Below, piece after piece: positions 1 through 7,995 of a stretch of DNA of 64,000 bases (its first letter is position 1; every line of letters begins with the position of its first letter). The translations under genes and the position numbers were made by a program. Source of the stretch: Paenibacillus abyssi (lineage in GTDB: Bacteria; Bacillota; Bacilli; Paenibacillales; Paenibacillaceae). Where the stretch lies: NCBI RefSeq assembly GCF_014640295.1, contig NZ_BMGR01000004.1, forward strand, positions 1-64,000, in the 5' to 3' direction. Below the pieces are notes generated by a model. It was given only the letters and a program-made list of their open reading frames with translations. It had not been told where the DNA came from and did not search any database.

Positions 1-59
1 GGCCCCTCCTGTGACCGGACTTTCACCGGCTAGAGAATGCGTGCTTAGCTGGGCACGCC
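1..59 (-). mobile_element. 5' end of a probable group IIC intron (partial, runs off the window)
   Basis: Read on the minus strand, this segment begins GTGCCCAGC, continues into a short GTGC/GCAC helix and then a CCGGTGAAAGTCCGG hairpin. That is the layout I recall for the 5' end of group IIC introns such as the Oceanobacillus iheyensis intron. It starts within a few bases of the T-run of the operon terminator at 61-92, and insertion just behind intrinsic terminators is the known habit of class C introns. A second copy of the same 5' end lies at 40650-40912, also directly behind a terminator. The body and any reverse transcriptase would lie left of base 1. The exact 5' base is uncertain by about 3 nt. 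Confidence 0.6.
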
Positions 60-60
60 A

Positions 61-92
61 TTTTAAAAAGAGAGGCCTTAAAAAGGCCTCTC
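61..92 (-). terminator. Rho-independent terminator of the molybdenum-hydroxylase operon
   Basis: The perfect inverted repeat AGAGGCCTT / AAGGCCTCT (71-79 and 83-91) is followed on the minus strand by a T-rich run (61-70). It lies 15 nt after the stop of the FeS-subunit gene. Confidence 0.9.
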
Positions 93-106
93 CACCCTAG
101 CCAGCG

Positions 107-607
107 TCAGCTCACTGGTTCGGTTTGATTTAATTTGTCTGCTGCGGCTTTCACCGATTTGATGATGTTCTGGTACCCTGTGCATCGGCATAAATTGCCC
201 GAAAGGGCTTCGCGAATCTCATAATCCGTAGGGTCAGGGTTATCATTCAGAAATGCGGAGACGGTCATCACAAATCCGGATGTACAGAATCCGCACTGCA
301 AACCATGGTTTTCCATGAAGGCCTGTTGAATGGGATGAAGCTTTTCAGGAGACCCCATTCCCTCTATAGTAGAGATTGCTCTGCCGTTGGCCTGGACAGC
401 CAATGTTAAGCAGGATCGTACAGCTTCCCCATCCAGCAGGATGGTGCACGCCCCGCAAACACCTTGTTCACATCCGATATGTGTTCCTGTAAAACCCAGT
501 TCCCGTCGAACGAAGTCCACCAGCAGGGTACGTACATTCACTTCCCGTTCATATTTCACGCCGTTTACCGTGACAGCTATCTTTTGAGTTGCAATCGCTT
601 CAGCCAT
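107..607 (-). CDS. 2Fe-2S small subunit of a xanthine dehydrogenase-family molybdenum hydroxylase
   Basis: The 166-residue protein is the electron-transfer subunit (CoxS/XdhC type) that passes electrons from the Mo site to FAD. Two [2Fe-2S] sites are visible: a plant-ferredoxin-like CEQGVCGAC at about residues 46-54 with a later Cys, and the C-terminal CGFCTSG and CRCTGYQ motifs. The length is normal for the family. Its ATG directly abuts the stop codon of the FAD-subunit gene, so the two are translationally coupled. It is the last gene of the operon. The substrate cannot be read from this subunit. Confidence 0.95.
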   Translation of the reverse strand: MAEAIATQKIAVTVNGVKYEREVNVRTLLVDFVRRELGFTGTHIGCEQGVCGACTILLDGEAVRSCLTLAVQANGRAISTIEGMGSPEKLHPIQQAFMENHGLQCGFCTSGFVMTVSAFLNDNPDPTDYEIREALSGNLCRCTGYQNIIKSVKAAADKLNQTEPVS

Positions 608-1555
608 TTACATCCCTCCCTTGATTTGTTCGTAAGCGTGCTTCACTGCCTTGCTGCTCAAATTGCCTGCCGCCTCTTTCCTATACTCGCTGCTTGCGAT
701 TTCCGATACACGGCGCCCCTTGATATTGGAAAATTGCTTGACAAAAGCTGCATTGGTATCCGCTTCAACATCAGGATTCACTTCATCCTTAATATCCTTA
801 GCGAGCTTCTCCAATGCTTCATCGCTGAATTTCAAGCCGCGCAGCTGCTCAGCCGCTTTCGCACGGTAAGGAATGCCTTCAGGGCTCACATTGCCGAGTG
901 CAACCCTCACATCCGTAATTGTTTCGTTATGATCCAGGGTTAGAATGGCCGCTACCGAGACGATCGGGATATGGCCATGGCGGCGCGTTACTTCTATAAA
1001 GGAATATCCCGTATCTTTCGTAAGCGTAGGGAACCGGATTTCAGTCAGCATTTCATTGGGTTTCAATACAGTGGTGAAATGGCTGACGAAAAAGCTTGAC
1101 GCCGGTACAATTCTCTCGCCCTGCGGCCCTACGACCACCATCTGGGCATCCAGTAATAGAGCCGTTACGCCAAACTCCGCGCCTGGCGCGTTCTGCACAA
1201 GGCTCCCTCCGATCGTTCCGCGATTGCGGACCTGAAAATGCGCGATATTCTCGGCTGCATTCCGTAAAATCGGGCAATGCTGCTTGACCAGCTCTGAACG
1301 CTCCACTGTCCGATGCCGCGTCAAAGCTCCAATCGCTAGACCCTCAGAGGATTGCCGAATGTAGTCCAAATCCTTAATCCCATTAATATCCACAATAAAA
1401 GAAGGCCGAACCTGGCGCATGTTCATTTCTTGAAGGAGGCTCTGTCCGCCGGCAAGAATACGGGAATCGGGCCCGTATTTCTGCAGCGCATTAATCGCAT
1501 CGTTAACACTTTGTGCAGCCACGTATTCAAAAGGTGCGGGTTTCATCTTATTCAC
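608..1555 (-). CDS. FAD-binding medium subunit of a xanthine dehydrogenase-family molybdenum hydroxylase
   Basis: The 315-residue protein has the CoxM/FAD_binding_5 layout. An N-terminal FAD domain carries GPDSRILAGGQSLLQEMNMR near residue 30 and NIAHFQVRNRGTIGGSLVQN near residue 105, followed by a CO-dehydrogenase flavoprotein C-terminal domain. It accepts electrons from the 2Fe-2S subunit. A GTG start at 1555 with a GGAAGG ribosome site is chosen; ATG at 1546 is the alternative. In this operon the VOC gene lies between the Mo/MBL genes and the FAD gene, not the usual contiguous L-M-S order. Confidence 0.93.
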   Translation of the reverse strand: MNKMKPAPFEYVAAQSVNDAINALQKYGPDSRILAGGQSLLQEMNMRQVRPSFIVDINGIKDLDYIRQSSEGLAIGALTRHRTVERSELVKQHCPILRNAAENIAHFQVRNRGTIGGSLVQNAPGAEFGVTALLLDAQMVVVGPQGERIVPASSFFVSHFTTVLKPNEMLTEIRFPTLTKDTGYSFIEVTRRHGHIPIVSVAAILTLDHNETITDVRVALGNVSPEGIPYRAKAAEQLRGLKFSDEALEKLAKDIKDEVNPDVEADTNAAFVKQFSNIKGRRVSEIASSEYRKEAAGNLSSKAVKHAYEQIKGGM

Positions 1556-1571
1556 CTGTCCTTCCTAAATA

Positions 1572-1961
1572 TTAGATGTCCGAGCCGGCCAAAGCCTGAA
1601 GCGCTTCCTGGCCGCTGTAACATACAAAGACAATCCGGAAAGCTCCAAACTGCGTAATAACATGTTCCATTGACCCTACACAAATTTGAGAAAGCACCTG
1701 ACCGCCGGCCTCCTTGACTGATCGTCGAACCTCATCGATATTCTCTACCCGAAGATGGAAGCTGCGGAGGAATTCCTGTTCGCTCGATGGATCCTCCAGC
1801 AGTTCAATCCCTAGAGGACTAAATGCCAGCTTTGTCACCGCTTCTCCTATCTGTAAGTCGTGACGCTGAAAACTCGTGCCCAGAAGCCGGGAAAAGCGTT
1901 CAACCGACACTTCGATGTCTTGAACCTGCAGCGCAACGCGTTCGATTCCCTTGATTTTCAT
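1572..1961 (-). CDS. VOC (glyoxalase/bleomycin-resistance) superfamily protein
   Basis: The 129-residue protein begins with the typical first VOC strand (IERVALQVQDIEVSVERFSRL) and contains GIELLEDP and HLRVENIDEVRRSVKEAGG, the paired beta-alpha-beta-beta-beta module. VOC proteins are metal-dependent lyases, isomerases or dioxygenases. The start has a textbook GGAGG site. It lies 1 nt after the hydrolase stop, inside the molybdenum-hydroxylase operon, so a role in the same catabolic pathway is inferred. The substrate is unknown. Confidence 0.85.
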   Translation of the reverse strand: MKIKGIERVALQVQDIEVSVERFSRLLGTSFQRHDLQIGEAVTKLAFSPLGIELLEDPSSEQEFLRSFHLRVENIDEVRRSVKEAGGQVLSQICVGSMEHVITQFGAFRIVFVCYSGQEALQALAGSDI

Positions 1962-1962
1962 G

Positions 1963-2772
1963 TTATTCCTCCGAAGGCAATCCCTTTGAATATTTTCTTA
2001 CCTCCTCATAGTCATGGGAAGGCAGAATAAAATCCGCATCCTTCTTGATTTGCTTCATCGCCCGATACGTCGCCTCCAAATCGTAAAACAGGCCTGGCGG
2101 AATCCCTTTGTTGATGTTTAAATCCACTTTTCGTGCAATATCACCCAAAATAACAGCGTTGCCTCTCGAGGTTTGAACGTAGACGGCTTGGCTTCCAGGC
2201 GTATGCGTATTGGCAAACAGAACGCATGTCACACCTGGCGCAACCTCTTCATCTCCCTCTATCAATTGAACCCTGGGCCACAGCGGATCGATCAAGTCAG
2301 CAATGTCTTTGCGGTCGTAGAATAGGGCGCCTCCTCCAAAATCAAGCTGGGGCGAAACCATTGGCGCAGCTGCCGCCTGCAGTTCCGTCCGTTGAATAAT
2401 GAATTTTGCATGCGACAGCAGCGCACATCCCCCAGCGTGATCATAGTGCAGATGGGTTAAAATGACCGTTTTGATATCCTCCGGCTTCAGTCCATGCTTG
2501 GATAGCTGCGTCTCCAATGTCCATTCCGGGTTCATGCGATGCGGACCGAGTCCTTGGATTTTCATACAGCGGTCAGCATCACGAAACCCCGTATCTACTA
2601 ATATGGGCTCGCCTTCAAACATCGGCATCAGCAGCCATGCCATAATCGGGACGCTTACAAGTGACTTTTCGCGCGTTAGCGACCAGAAGGCATCCAATAC
2701 CTGAGGTACATCCGCTTCTCCTACGATCAGAGGATATATTCGCCAATCAAACCTTTGCATAAGCTCTTTCAC
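1963..2772 (-). CDS. Metallo-beta-lactamase-fold hydrolase, N-acyl homoserine lactonase-like
   Basis: The 269-residue protein carries the dinuclear zinc motif HLHYDHAGG (about residue 107), a later His in FANTHTPGSQAVYV, LGDIA, and LPSHDYEEV at the C-terminus. This matches the lactonase-like subfamily (AttM/AiiA-type). Sitting inside a molybdenum-hydroxylase operon it more likely opens a lactone or hydrolyses an ester intermediate than quenches quorum signals; that is inference. GTG 2772 overlaps the end of the large-subunit gene by 26 nt. ATG 2760 is an alternative start. Confidence 0.85.
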   Translation of the reverse strand: MKELMQRFDWRIYPLIVGEADVPQVLDAFWSLTREKSLVSVPIMAWLLMPMFEGEPILVDTGFRDADRCMKIQGLGPHRMNPEWTLETQLSKHGLKPEDIKTVILTHLHYDHAGGCALLSHAKFIIQRTELQAAAAPMVSPQLDFGGGALFYDRKDIADLIDPLWPRVQLIEGDEEVAPGVTCVLFANTHTPGSQAVYVQTSRGNAVILGDIARKVDLNINKGIPPGLFYDLEATYRAMKQIKKDADFILPSHDYEEVRKYSKGLPSEE

Positions 2773-5146
2773 CTTGTTTAATCCACCCCAATACCCGCTC
2801 AGGCGTCAGCGGCAAATCTTTCACTCTTACATTGAACGGCGCCAAAGCATCTTCAAGCGCATTCGTTATTGCTGCCGGCGATGGAATGGTCCCGCCTTCT
2901 CCCATTCCCTTTGTACCCAGCGGCGTGAAGGGGGACGGACTTTGAAGATGATGGGATTCAATGACCGGAACCTCCATCGCAGTCGGGCATAAGTAGCTTT
3001 GGAAATCCAGATTGACTAACGAACCGCTCTCGTTATATTCCAAATTCTCCATTAAAGCGCCCCCGATGCCATGAGCAATCCCGCCCTCGATCTGGCCGTC
3101 GACGATCATCGGATTAATAATCGTTCCACAGTCATGGGAGCATACGAATTTTTCGATTCTCACCTGACCTGTTTTGATATCCACCTCAACGACTGCAATG
3201 AATACGCCTGTCGGATGCGTTGTATACAGATTGACGCGGCCGTATTCGTCCGGTTCCCATCTTGCGGATGGACTGGTCCATGTATACGTGCATTCCAAAT
3301 TAACATCCAGCCCTTCAGGAAGTGTGCCATAAGGCCCCGGCCACAGATGGATACGGTTTCCAAGATCCTTGAGGCTGATTGATTCCTCGGGTGACAGACT
3401 GCCCGTTTTTCGTATCGAACCGTTAACCATTTCAAGCTCGCCTGGATCCACTTTGAGCAAATGGCCGGCAATCTTGAGTAGTTTCTCCTTCAGCAATTTC
3501 GTCGCCTCATGGACGGCGGATACGGTAAAGGTTGCTCCCCTTGACGAAAATGGCCCCAAGCCATACGGAGTGACATCGGTATCTCCATACAGATAAGTAA
3601 TATTTTGAATATCTACACCCAGCACATTGGCCGCGACCTGCGGCAGCGTGGTTTCCACGCCCTGCCCGATATTTTGATGGCTGGTCAGGATTTGAAAATC
3701 TCCTTCCGGCGTCATACGCACCGTAGCAGCCTGGAAACCATTGAAGATTCCGTTAAATACTGCTGCCCCTGAAGGCTCCAGCATCGCTGAGATCCCAACG
3801 CCCATGTAGATGCCCTGCTTGCGCAGTTCAATTTGCTTTTCTTTCAGCCGGTCATAATCGGCCTTTTCCAGGGCGATTTTCATCAGTTGCTCATAATCCC
3901 CGCTATCATAGATCGGGCCGGCGATATTTTGGTACGGGTATTCATCTTTTTTTATGAAATTGCGCATACGCAGTTCGATTGGCGAAATGCCCAGCTTTTG
4001 GGCCATAATATCCATCATTCGTTCCACAGGATAGCTGGCGATGTCCTTGCCATAACCGCGATGGGCTCCATATGGACCTTTGTTTGTCACGACACCAAGC
4101 ACTTCCACGTCGTACACCGGAATTTTGTAGGCCCCCGGAAAATACACGCCCGCTACCAGCAGAGCTGGCGTTCCCGGACCGTGACAGGTTCCGTCCATCC
4201 CTATGTTTGCAAGCAGCTTAACCTGCATGCCAGTGATGATATAATCTTTATCCAGACCGATTTTGACCGTGCACGAATAGTCGCGCGACTGCATGCCGGA
4301 CAACATATTCTCTACCCGGTCTTCCGTCCACTTTACGGGTCTGCCCAGCATGCGGGACATGATGCAAGCAATGACCTCGGCATCTGCCTGAAGCTTGCTT
4401 CCGTATCCGCCTCCGATATCCGGTGCGATTACCCGAATGGTATGCTCTGGTATTTGCAGCGTTTGTGCAATTAATGTGCGAATCTGATGAGGGGCTTGTG
4501 TGGAGCATGTCACGGTCATCTTTTTGGAGCCGGGGTTGTAATCTGCAATACATACCCGTGATTCGATCGGAGTTCCGGTATAACGGCTGTGGGTGATTGT
4601 CTCTTCAAAGATATGGGCTGAATTTGCAAAAGCGGCTTCGACGTCGCCTATATTGCTTTTCCAATCCTGCTGAACATTATCGCCCCACTCTTCATAGAGC
4701 AGTGCAGTCGGCTTTACGGCATCTTCGATGGTTACTACGGATGGGAGGACGTCGTACTCTATTTCGATCAGATCCACAGCGTCCTCTGCTATGTAACGGT
4801 CGGTTGCCGCAACAATGACTACGGGCTCGCCAACAAAACGGACCTTTTTATGGGCAATAGGGTAAACTTCAGGGACCTTATTGAAAATATCAATCGTCGT
4901 CGCTAATTTGCCGGTGTATTTCAGCGATTCTTCCCCAGTCAGTATGGCCGCCACGCCGGGCAGCTGCTTCGCTTTGCTGGTGTCAATGCTGACGATACGG
5001 GCATGAGCGTGCGGGCTTCGCAGAATCGCCAAGTGGAGCATGCCATTCATTTCAATATCATCTGTATACCGGCCATAACCCGTTAGAAATCTCGGATCCT
5101 CCTTTCGTTTCATACTGACTCCCAGTCCAGCCTTCGTCTCTTCCAT
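2747..5146 (-). CDS. Molybdopterin-binding large subunit of a xanthine dehydrogenase-family hydroxylase
   Basis: The 799-residue protein has the CoxL/XdhA architecture. The N-terminal aldehyde-oxidase a/b-hammerhead (DPRFLTGYGRYTDDI near residue 17) is followed by the Mo-cofactor domain with GGGYGSK (~246), GPYGAHRGYGK (~360), NIGQGVETTLPQ (~497) and the GMGEGG motif near residue 750 whose Glu is the expected catalytic base. The loop is GPYGAHRGYG, not the CO-dehydrogenase VAYRCSFR loop, so it is not a CO dehydrogenase. The natural substrate (N-heterocycle, aldehyde or purine-like) is not determinable. No MoCo insertion protein (XdhC-like) is in the window. Confidence 0.93.
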   Translation of the reverse strand: MEETKAGLGVSMKRKEDPRFLTGYGRYTDDIEMNGMLHLAILRSPHAHARIVSIDTSKAKQLPGVAAILTGEESLKYTGKLATTIDIFNKVPEVYPIAHKKVRFVGEPVVIVAATDRYIAEDAVDLIEIEYDVLPSVVTIEDAVKPTALLYEEWGDNVQQDWKSNIGDVEAAFANSAHIFEETITHSRYTGTPIESRVCIADYNPGSKKMTVTCSTQAPHQIRTLIAQTLQIPEHTIRVIAPDIGGGYGSKLQADAEVIACIMSRMLGRPVKWTEDRVENMLSGMQSRDYSCTVKIGLDKDYIITGMQVKLLANIGMDGTCHGPGTPALLVAGVYFPGAYKIPVYDVEVLGVVTNKGPYGAHRGYGKDIASYPVERMMDIMAQKLGISPIELRMRNFIKKDEYPYQNIAGPIYDSGDYEQLMKIALEKADYDRLKEKQIELRKQGIYMGVGISAMLEPSGAAVFNGIFNGFQAATVRMTPEGDFQILTSHQNIGQGVETTLPQVAANVLGVDIQNITYLYGDTDVTPYGLGPFSSRGATFTVSAVHEATKLLKEKLLKIAGHLLKVDPGELEMVNGSIRKTGSLSPEESISLKDLGNRIHLWPGPYGTLPEGLDVNLECTYTWTSPSARWEPDEYGRVNLYTTHPTGVFIAVVEVDIKTGQVRIEKFVCSHDCGTIINPMIVDGQIEGGIAHGIGGALMENLEYNESGSLVNLDFQSYLCPTAMEVPVIESHHLQSPSPFTPLGTKGMGEGGTIPSPAAITNALEDALAPFNVRVKDLPLTPERVLGWIKQGERAYAKV

Positions 5147-5220
5147 AGTATGCAGCCTCCTTGGAACATAAAATTAGACTCCTGCAATCAGTCGAAAAAG
5201 CAAGCGTTATCACAACTGCA

Positions 5221-5260
5221 TAAAAAATAGAAATTGCCGGTTCCTAGTGTGCAATTTCTA
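5221..5260 (-). terminator. Terminator after the IclR gene
   Basis: AGAAATTGC / GCAATTTCT inverted repeat with a minus-strand T-run (5221-5228). It separates the regulator from the hydroxylase operon, which must then start in 5150-5220. Confidence 0.75.
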
Positions 5261-5271
5261 ATGGTGTACGG

Positions 5272-6072
5272 TTATAGAATGGAACGGATGCCTGGAACAA
5301 GCCCCAGTCTTTGCGAGGTTTGCAATGCGGCTTCCTTTAACCTGCATGTTAATTCGGCCTTGTTATCTACCATGCGTTTCGTAGGTCCGCCCAGGCTTAT
5401 CGTGCCTACCGATCGTCCGGTATAGTTATAGATCGGTACTGCGTAACAGGTTAGCCCCATCTCGATTTCCTCATTATCCACTGCATATCCCGCTTTACGG
5501 ATACGTCCCAGCTCCAGATGGAACTCCTCCGGGTTTACAATCGTATGATCCGTATATTTCGCCATCCCTTTTTCTTCCAAGATTCGATCAACCTCTTCCT
5601 TGGAAAAAGTGGATAGGATGGCTTTACCAACGGCTGTGCAATGAACAGGCCTTCTCATGCCTAATTCAGCCCTGATGCTGATGGATTGCGAGCCTTCAAT
5701 CTTGTTCAGATAGACGGTCTCTCCCGAGCTGTAAGTGGCAAGAAAAGACGTTTCACCTGTCAGCTCTGACAATTCGCGCATGGATCTGGAGGCAACTTCA
5801 ACGATCGGCAGTTTGTGCAGTCCAAAAACACCGATCTCTAGCGACTTGAGGCCAATTGTATATTTCTCGGTGTTCGGATCGAATTGTACGTAATCGCGGG
5901 ATTTCAATGTTTCCAAAAGCCTGAAGACCGTCGTCTTCGGAAGATCCGCTTCCTTTACTAATTCAGCAAGTGATACGCCTTCGCCACGTATTGCTACCAT
6001 CTCCAGCAGAATTAATGCTCGTTCAACGGTGGAATTCACTTGAAGCTGGCTCTCATTACCTTCCAAAGTCAC
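5272..6072 (-). CDS. IclR-family transcriptional regulator
   Basis: The 266-residue protein has an N-terminal winged helix (VERALILLEMVAIRGEGVSL, then LPKTTVFRLLETLKSRDYV) and the IclR effector domain (SFLATYSSGETVYLNKIEG, MRRPVHCTAVGKAILS, GYAVDNEEIEMGLTCYAVPI). The family senses catabolic intermediates. It is encoded just upstream of, and in the same direction as, the molybdenum-hydroxylase operon, which it probably controls. The GTG start follows AAAGGAG with good spacing. A GGAAC-N3-GTTCC palindrome lies 60 nt upstream and could be its own operator. Confidence 0.9.
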   Translation of the reverse strand: MTLEGNESQLQVNSTVERALILLEMVAIRGEGVSLAELVKEADLPKTTVFRLLETLKSRDYVQFDPNTEKYTIGLKSLEIGVFGLHKLPIVEVASRSMRELSELTGETSFLATYSSGETVYLNKIEGSQSISIRAELGMRRPVHCTAVGKAILSTFSKEEVDRILEEKGMAKYTDHTIVNPEEFHLELGRIRKAGYAVDNEEIEMGLTCYAVPIYNYTGRSVGTISLGGPTKRMVDNKAELTCRLKEAALQTSQRLGLVPGIRSIL

Positions 6073-6130
6073 AACTCACTCCTTTCTCTGATTAGGAAAT
6101 GAAGGTGTGGCTATACATGGATGCAATATC

Positions 6131-6143
6131 GGAACGTCGTTCC
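6131..6143. promoter_or_regulatory. Candidate IclR operator (palindrome)
   Basis: GGAACGTCGTTCC, a 5-3-5 palindrome about 60 bp upstream of the IclR start. GGAAC/GTTCC-type palindromes are typical of IclR-family operators. A lone GGAAC half-site lies just upstream of the large-subunit gene (around 5161). Confidence 0.4.
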
Positions 6144-6173
6144 AATTAAAAGGATATAAGAAGCATATCCAAA

Positions 6174-6187
6174 TGTCAACGCTTTCA
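6174..6187. promoter_or_regulatory. Candidate CcpA cre site
   Basis: TGTCAACGCTTTCA differs at one position from the cre consensus WTGNAANCGNWNNCW core. It is located upstream of the IclR gene, suggesting carbon catabolite control of the region. Confidence 0.35.
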
Positions 6188-6251
6188 TTTTCATATAATG
6201 AAGCTGTTCCACAATCGGAAAAAGCTGAGGCCAATCTTGTGGGGCGGGAGA

Positions 6252-6294
6252 TAGAACGAGCCGCCCAAAAGGCATGCAACCTTTGGGACGGCTC
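6252..6294 (-). terminator. Terminator of the TIM-barrel/Gfo-Idh gene group
   Basis: A 15-bp imperfect stem, GAGCCGTCCCAAAGG / CCTTTTGGGCGGCTC as read on the minus strand, lies 17 nt after the stop of the 6311-7153 gene. The T-run is weak. Confidence 0.7.
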
Positions 6295-6310
6295 GATATT
6301 TACCGCACTA

Positions 6311-7153
6311 TTATCCTTCAATTTGATAGGCATTTTTCATCGCATACAACCCTTTTTGTGCGACTTCAAGCGCGGTTAGCCCATCATAATTATCGATGAA
6401 CAATTCAAGGGACAAATACCCTTGATAGCCGATTTCATGCAATATCCTTGCAAGCTCACGGCTGGGAGCGATCCCCTCGCCCGGGAAAACGCGATCCGCA
6501 TCTGTTATCGTTTCCCTGCCCGGATTCGAAGGATAATCATTGACATGAAAGATTCCAATTTGGGAACCTTTTAACTGTTTCAATGTTTCAAAATCGCTGC
6601 CGCCTGTGTACATATGGAACGGATCGAGCAGCAGCTTCGCTTCGTTCACACCGCTTTTCTGTGCGACAAAGACGGCATCGTCAATCCGGAAAAGCTGCTT
6701 TGCCCTTCCCCAAAACTCCAGGTAGGGTTCAATGCCGATGCCGCGCGCCAATGATGCCAGCTCCGCAAAGTAAGCCGCCATCTCTGCAAGCGTAACCTGT
6801 TCCACATCGCCATAAGGGGGAGCCGCAATCGCGCGGCATCCCAATTCCGCAAGGAGCTTCATCTCCCTCTCAGCCTGCACGAATCCCTGCTCTCTTGCCT
6901 CAGCGCTTTTATCCGCCCATTTGAAGAAAGCAATCGCGCCAACAAGCGTTATCCCCGACTTCTCCAGGCATTCACTCAATGCTGCTATCGTGCCGCCATT
7001 TGCCAAATAATCTTCAATATCGCGAACCCATAGCTCGATTCCGTCATAACCCGCTTCCGCGGCTTCACGAACCTGCTCAAGCACATTTAATTTGAAGGGA
7101 AATAAAGTTGACGCATTCAAAGCCGTTTGAAACGGAAACACCAAACCTCTCAC
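6311..7153 (-). CDS. Sugar phosphate isomerase/epimerase-like TIM-barrel protein
   Basis: The 280-residue protein of the AP-endonuclease-2/xylose-isomerase-like TIM-barrel fold has EAAEAGYDGIELWV near the start, KLLLDPFHMYTGG, IGIFHVNDYP, and a C-terminal GYQGYLSLELF. Family members isomerise or dehydrate sugars and inositols using a divalent metal held by Glu, Asp and His. It is the third gene of a minus-strand set with another TIM barrel and a Gfo/Idh dehydrogenase, as in inositol or keto-sugar catabolism. GTG 7153 lies very close to its AAGGAGA site, so TTG 7144 is possible. Confidence 0.85.
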   Translation of the reverse strand: MRGLVFPFQTALNASTLFPFKLNVLEQVREAAEAGYDGIELWVRDIEDYLANGGTIAALSECLEKSGITLVGAIAFFKWADKSAEAREQGFVQAEREMKLLAELGCRAIAAPPYGDVEQVTLAEMAAYFAELASLARGIGIEPYLEFWGRAKQLFRIDDAVFVAQKSGVNEAKLLLDPFHMYTGGSDFETLKQLKGSQIGIFHVNDYPSNPGRETITDADRVFPGEGIAPSRELARILHEIGYQGYLSLELFIDNYDGLTALEVAQKGLYAMKNAYQIEG

Positions 7154-7199
7154 TCTCCTTCCAAAGCCTACTGCTCGTAGAGCAGCTATTAAAATGTTC

Positions 7200-7958
7200 T
7201 TATGATTCGATCAGACCCAGTTTTACAAGATTGTCATAGCTGATCTTCAGGCTCTCAAAAGGATCTCTTCGGCTCTGGTCCTGTTCCACGATCAGCCATT
7301 CCGTGCCGATATCCTCCGCAGTTTTTGCAATGGCCTTAAAGTCAAGAATGCCTTCGCCGACCTCCGCAAAGAATTGCTCCTCTCCCGCCTCCACGTCCTT
7401 GATATGAAGCAGCGGAGCGCGGCCCTTCAGCTTCGAGAGGTAGGCCACTGGATCCTCGCCGCCTTTTTTGATCCAGTAGGTATCCAATTCCGTCTGAACA
7501 AGCTCCGGATCCGTCTCGCGAAGCAGAATGTCGAGCGCGTATTCGCCATCATACTTCACAAACTCCCAATCATGGTTATGGTATAAGAAGGTGACGCCGC
7601 GCTTGCGGAACTGCTCGCCGATGGCATTCATCTTTTTCGCTTTTTCCAGCAGGTCTTCCTTGGAATCGAAGAGCATCGAGATGGCAACATATTTGCCCCC
7701 GTTTATTTCCTCAAGATAATCGGCAATCGATTCAACATCAAATTCAAGGGTGTTGAACCCTGCGTGGCAGCCGACGACCTGGAGGCCCAAACGGTCTACC
7801 AATGCTTTTTGCTGTGTTATCGTTATGCCTTCCGGCGGAAGTCCCAGCTCAATGCCCTTATAGCCAATCTCGGCGATTCTCTCTATTGCTCCTACGTAAT
7901 TCTTTGCCATGGCATCTCGAATCGTATAGGGCTGTACGCCCACAGGAAACTTCTTCAA
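7200..7958 (-). CDS. Sugar phosphate isomerase/epimerase-like TIM-barrel protein
   Basis: The 252-residue TIM barrel belongs to the same superfamily as its neighbour but to a different subgroup. It contains EIGYKGIELG, FLYHNHDWEF (metal/substrate His), VQTELDTYWIKKGG and PLLHIKD, and a C-terminal WLIVEQDQ, as in IolE/IolI-like and hexulose-isomerase-like proteins. A TTG start at 7958 behind AAGGGGA fits the family's N-terminus better than the longer open frame to 8006. It follows the Gfo/Idh gene by 37 nt, so the two are probably co-transcribed and act on the same sugar. Confidence 0.85.
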   Translation of the reverse strand: MKKFPVGVQPYTIRDAMAKNYVGAIERIAEIGYKGIELGLPPEGITITQQKALVDRLGLQVVGCHAGFNTLEFDVESIADYLEEINGGKYVAISMLFDSKEDLLEKAKKMNAIGEQFRKRGVTFLYHNHDWEFVKYDGEYALDILLRETDPELVQTELDTYWIKKGGEDPVAYLSKLKGRAPLLHIKDVEAGEEQFFAEVGEGILDFKAIAKTAEDIGTEWLIVEQDQSRRDPFESLKISYDNLVKLGLIES

Positions 7959-7995
7959 TGTTGATTCATCCCCTTGCTGCTTTATTGTTGATCCG

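Noticed and set aside
1963-2772. Quorum-quenching lactonase
   Set aside because: Family motifs fit lactonases, but the operon context points to catabolism and no quorum genes are present; kept as a general MBL-fold hydrolase.
3833-4474. 213-residue plus-strand open frame
   Set aside because: Antisense to the molybdopterin-binding subunit, which has clear family motifs; shadow frame.
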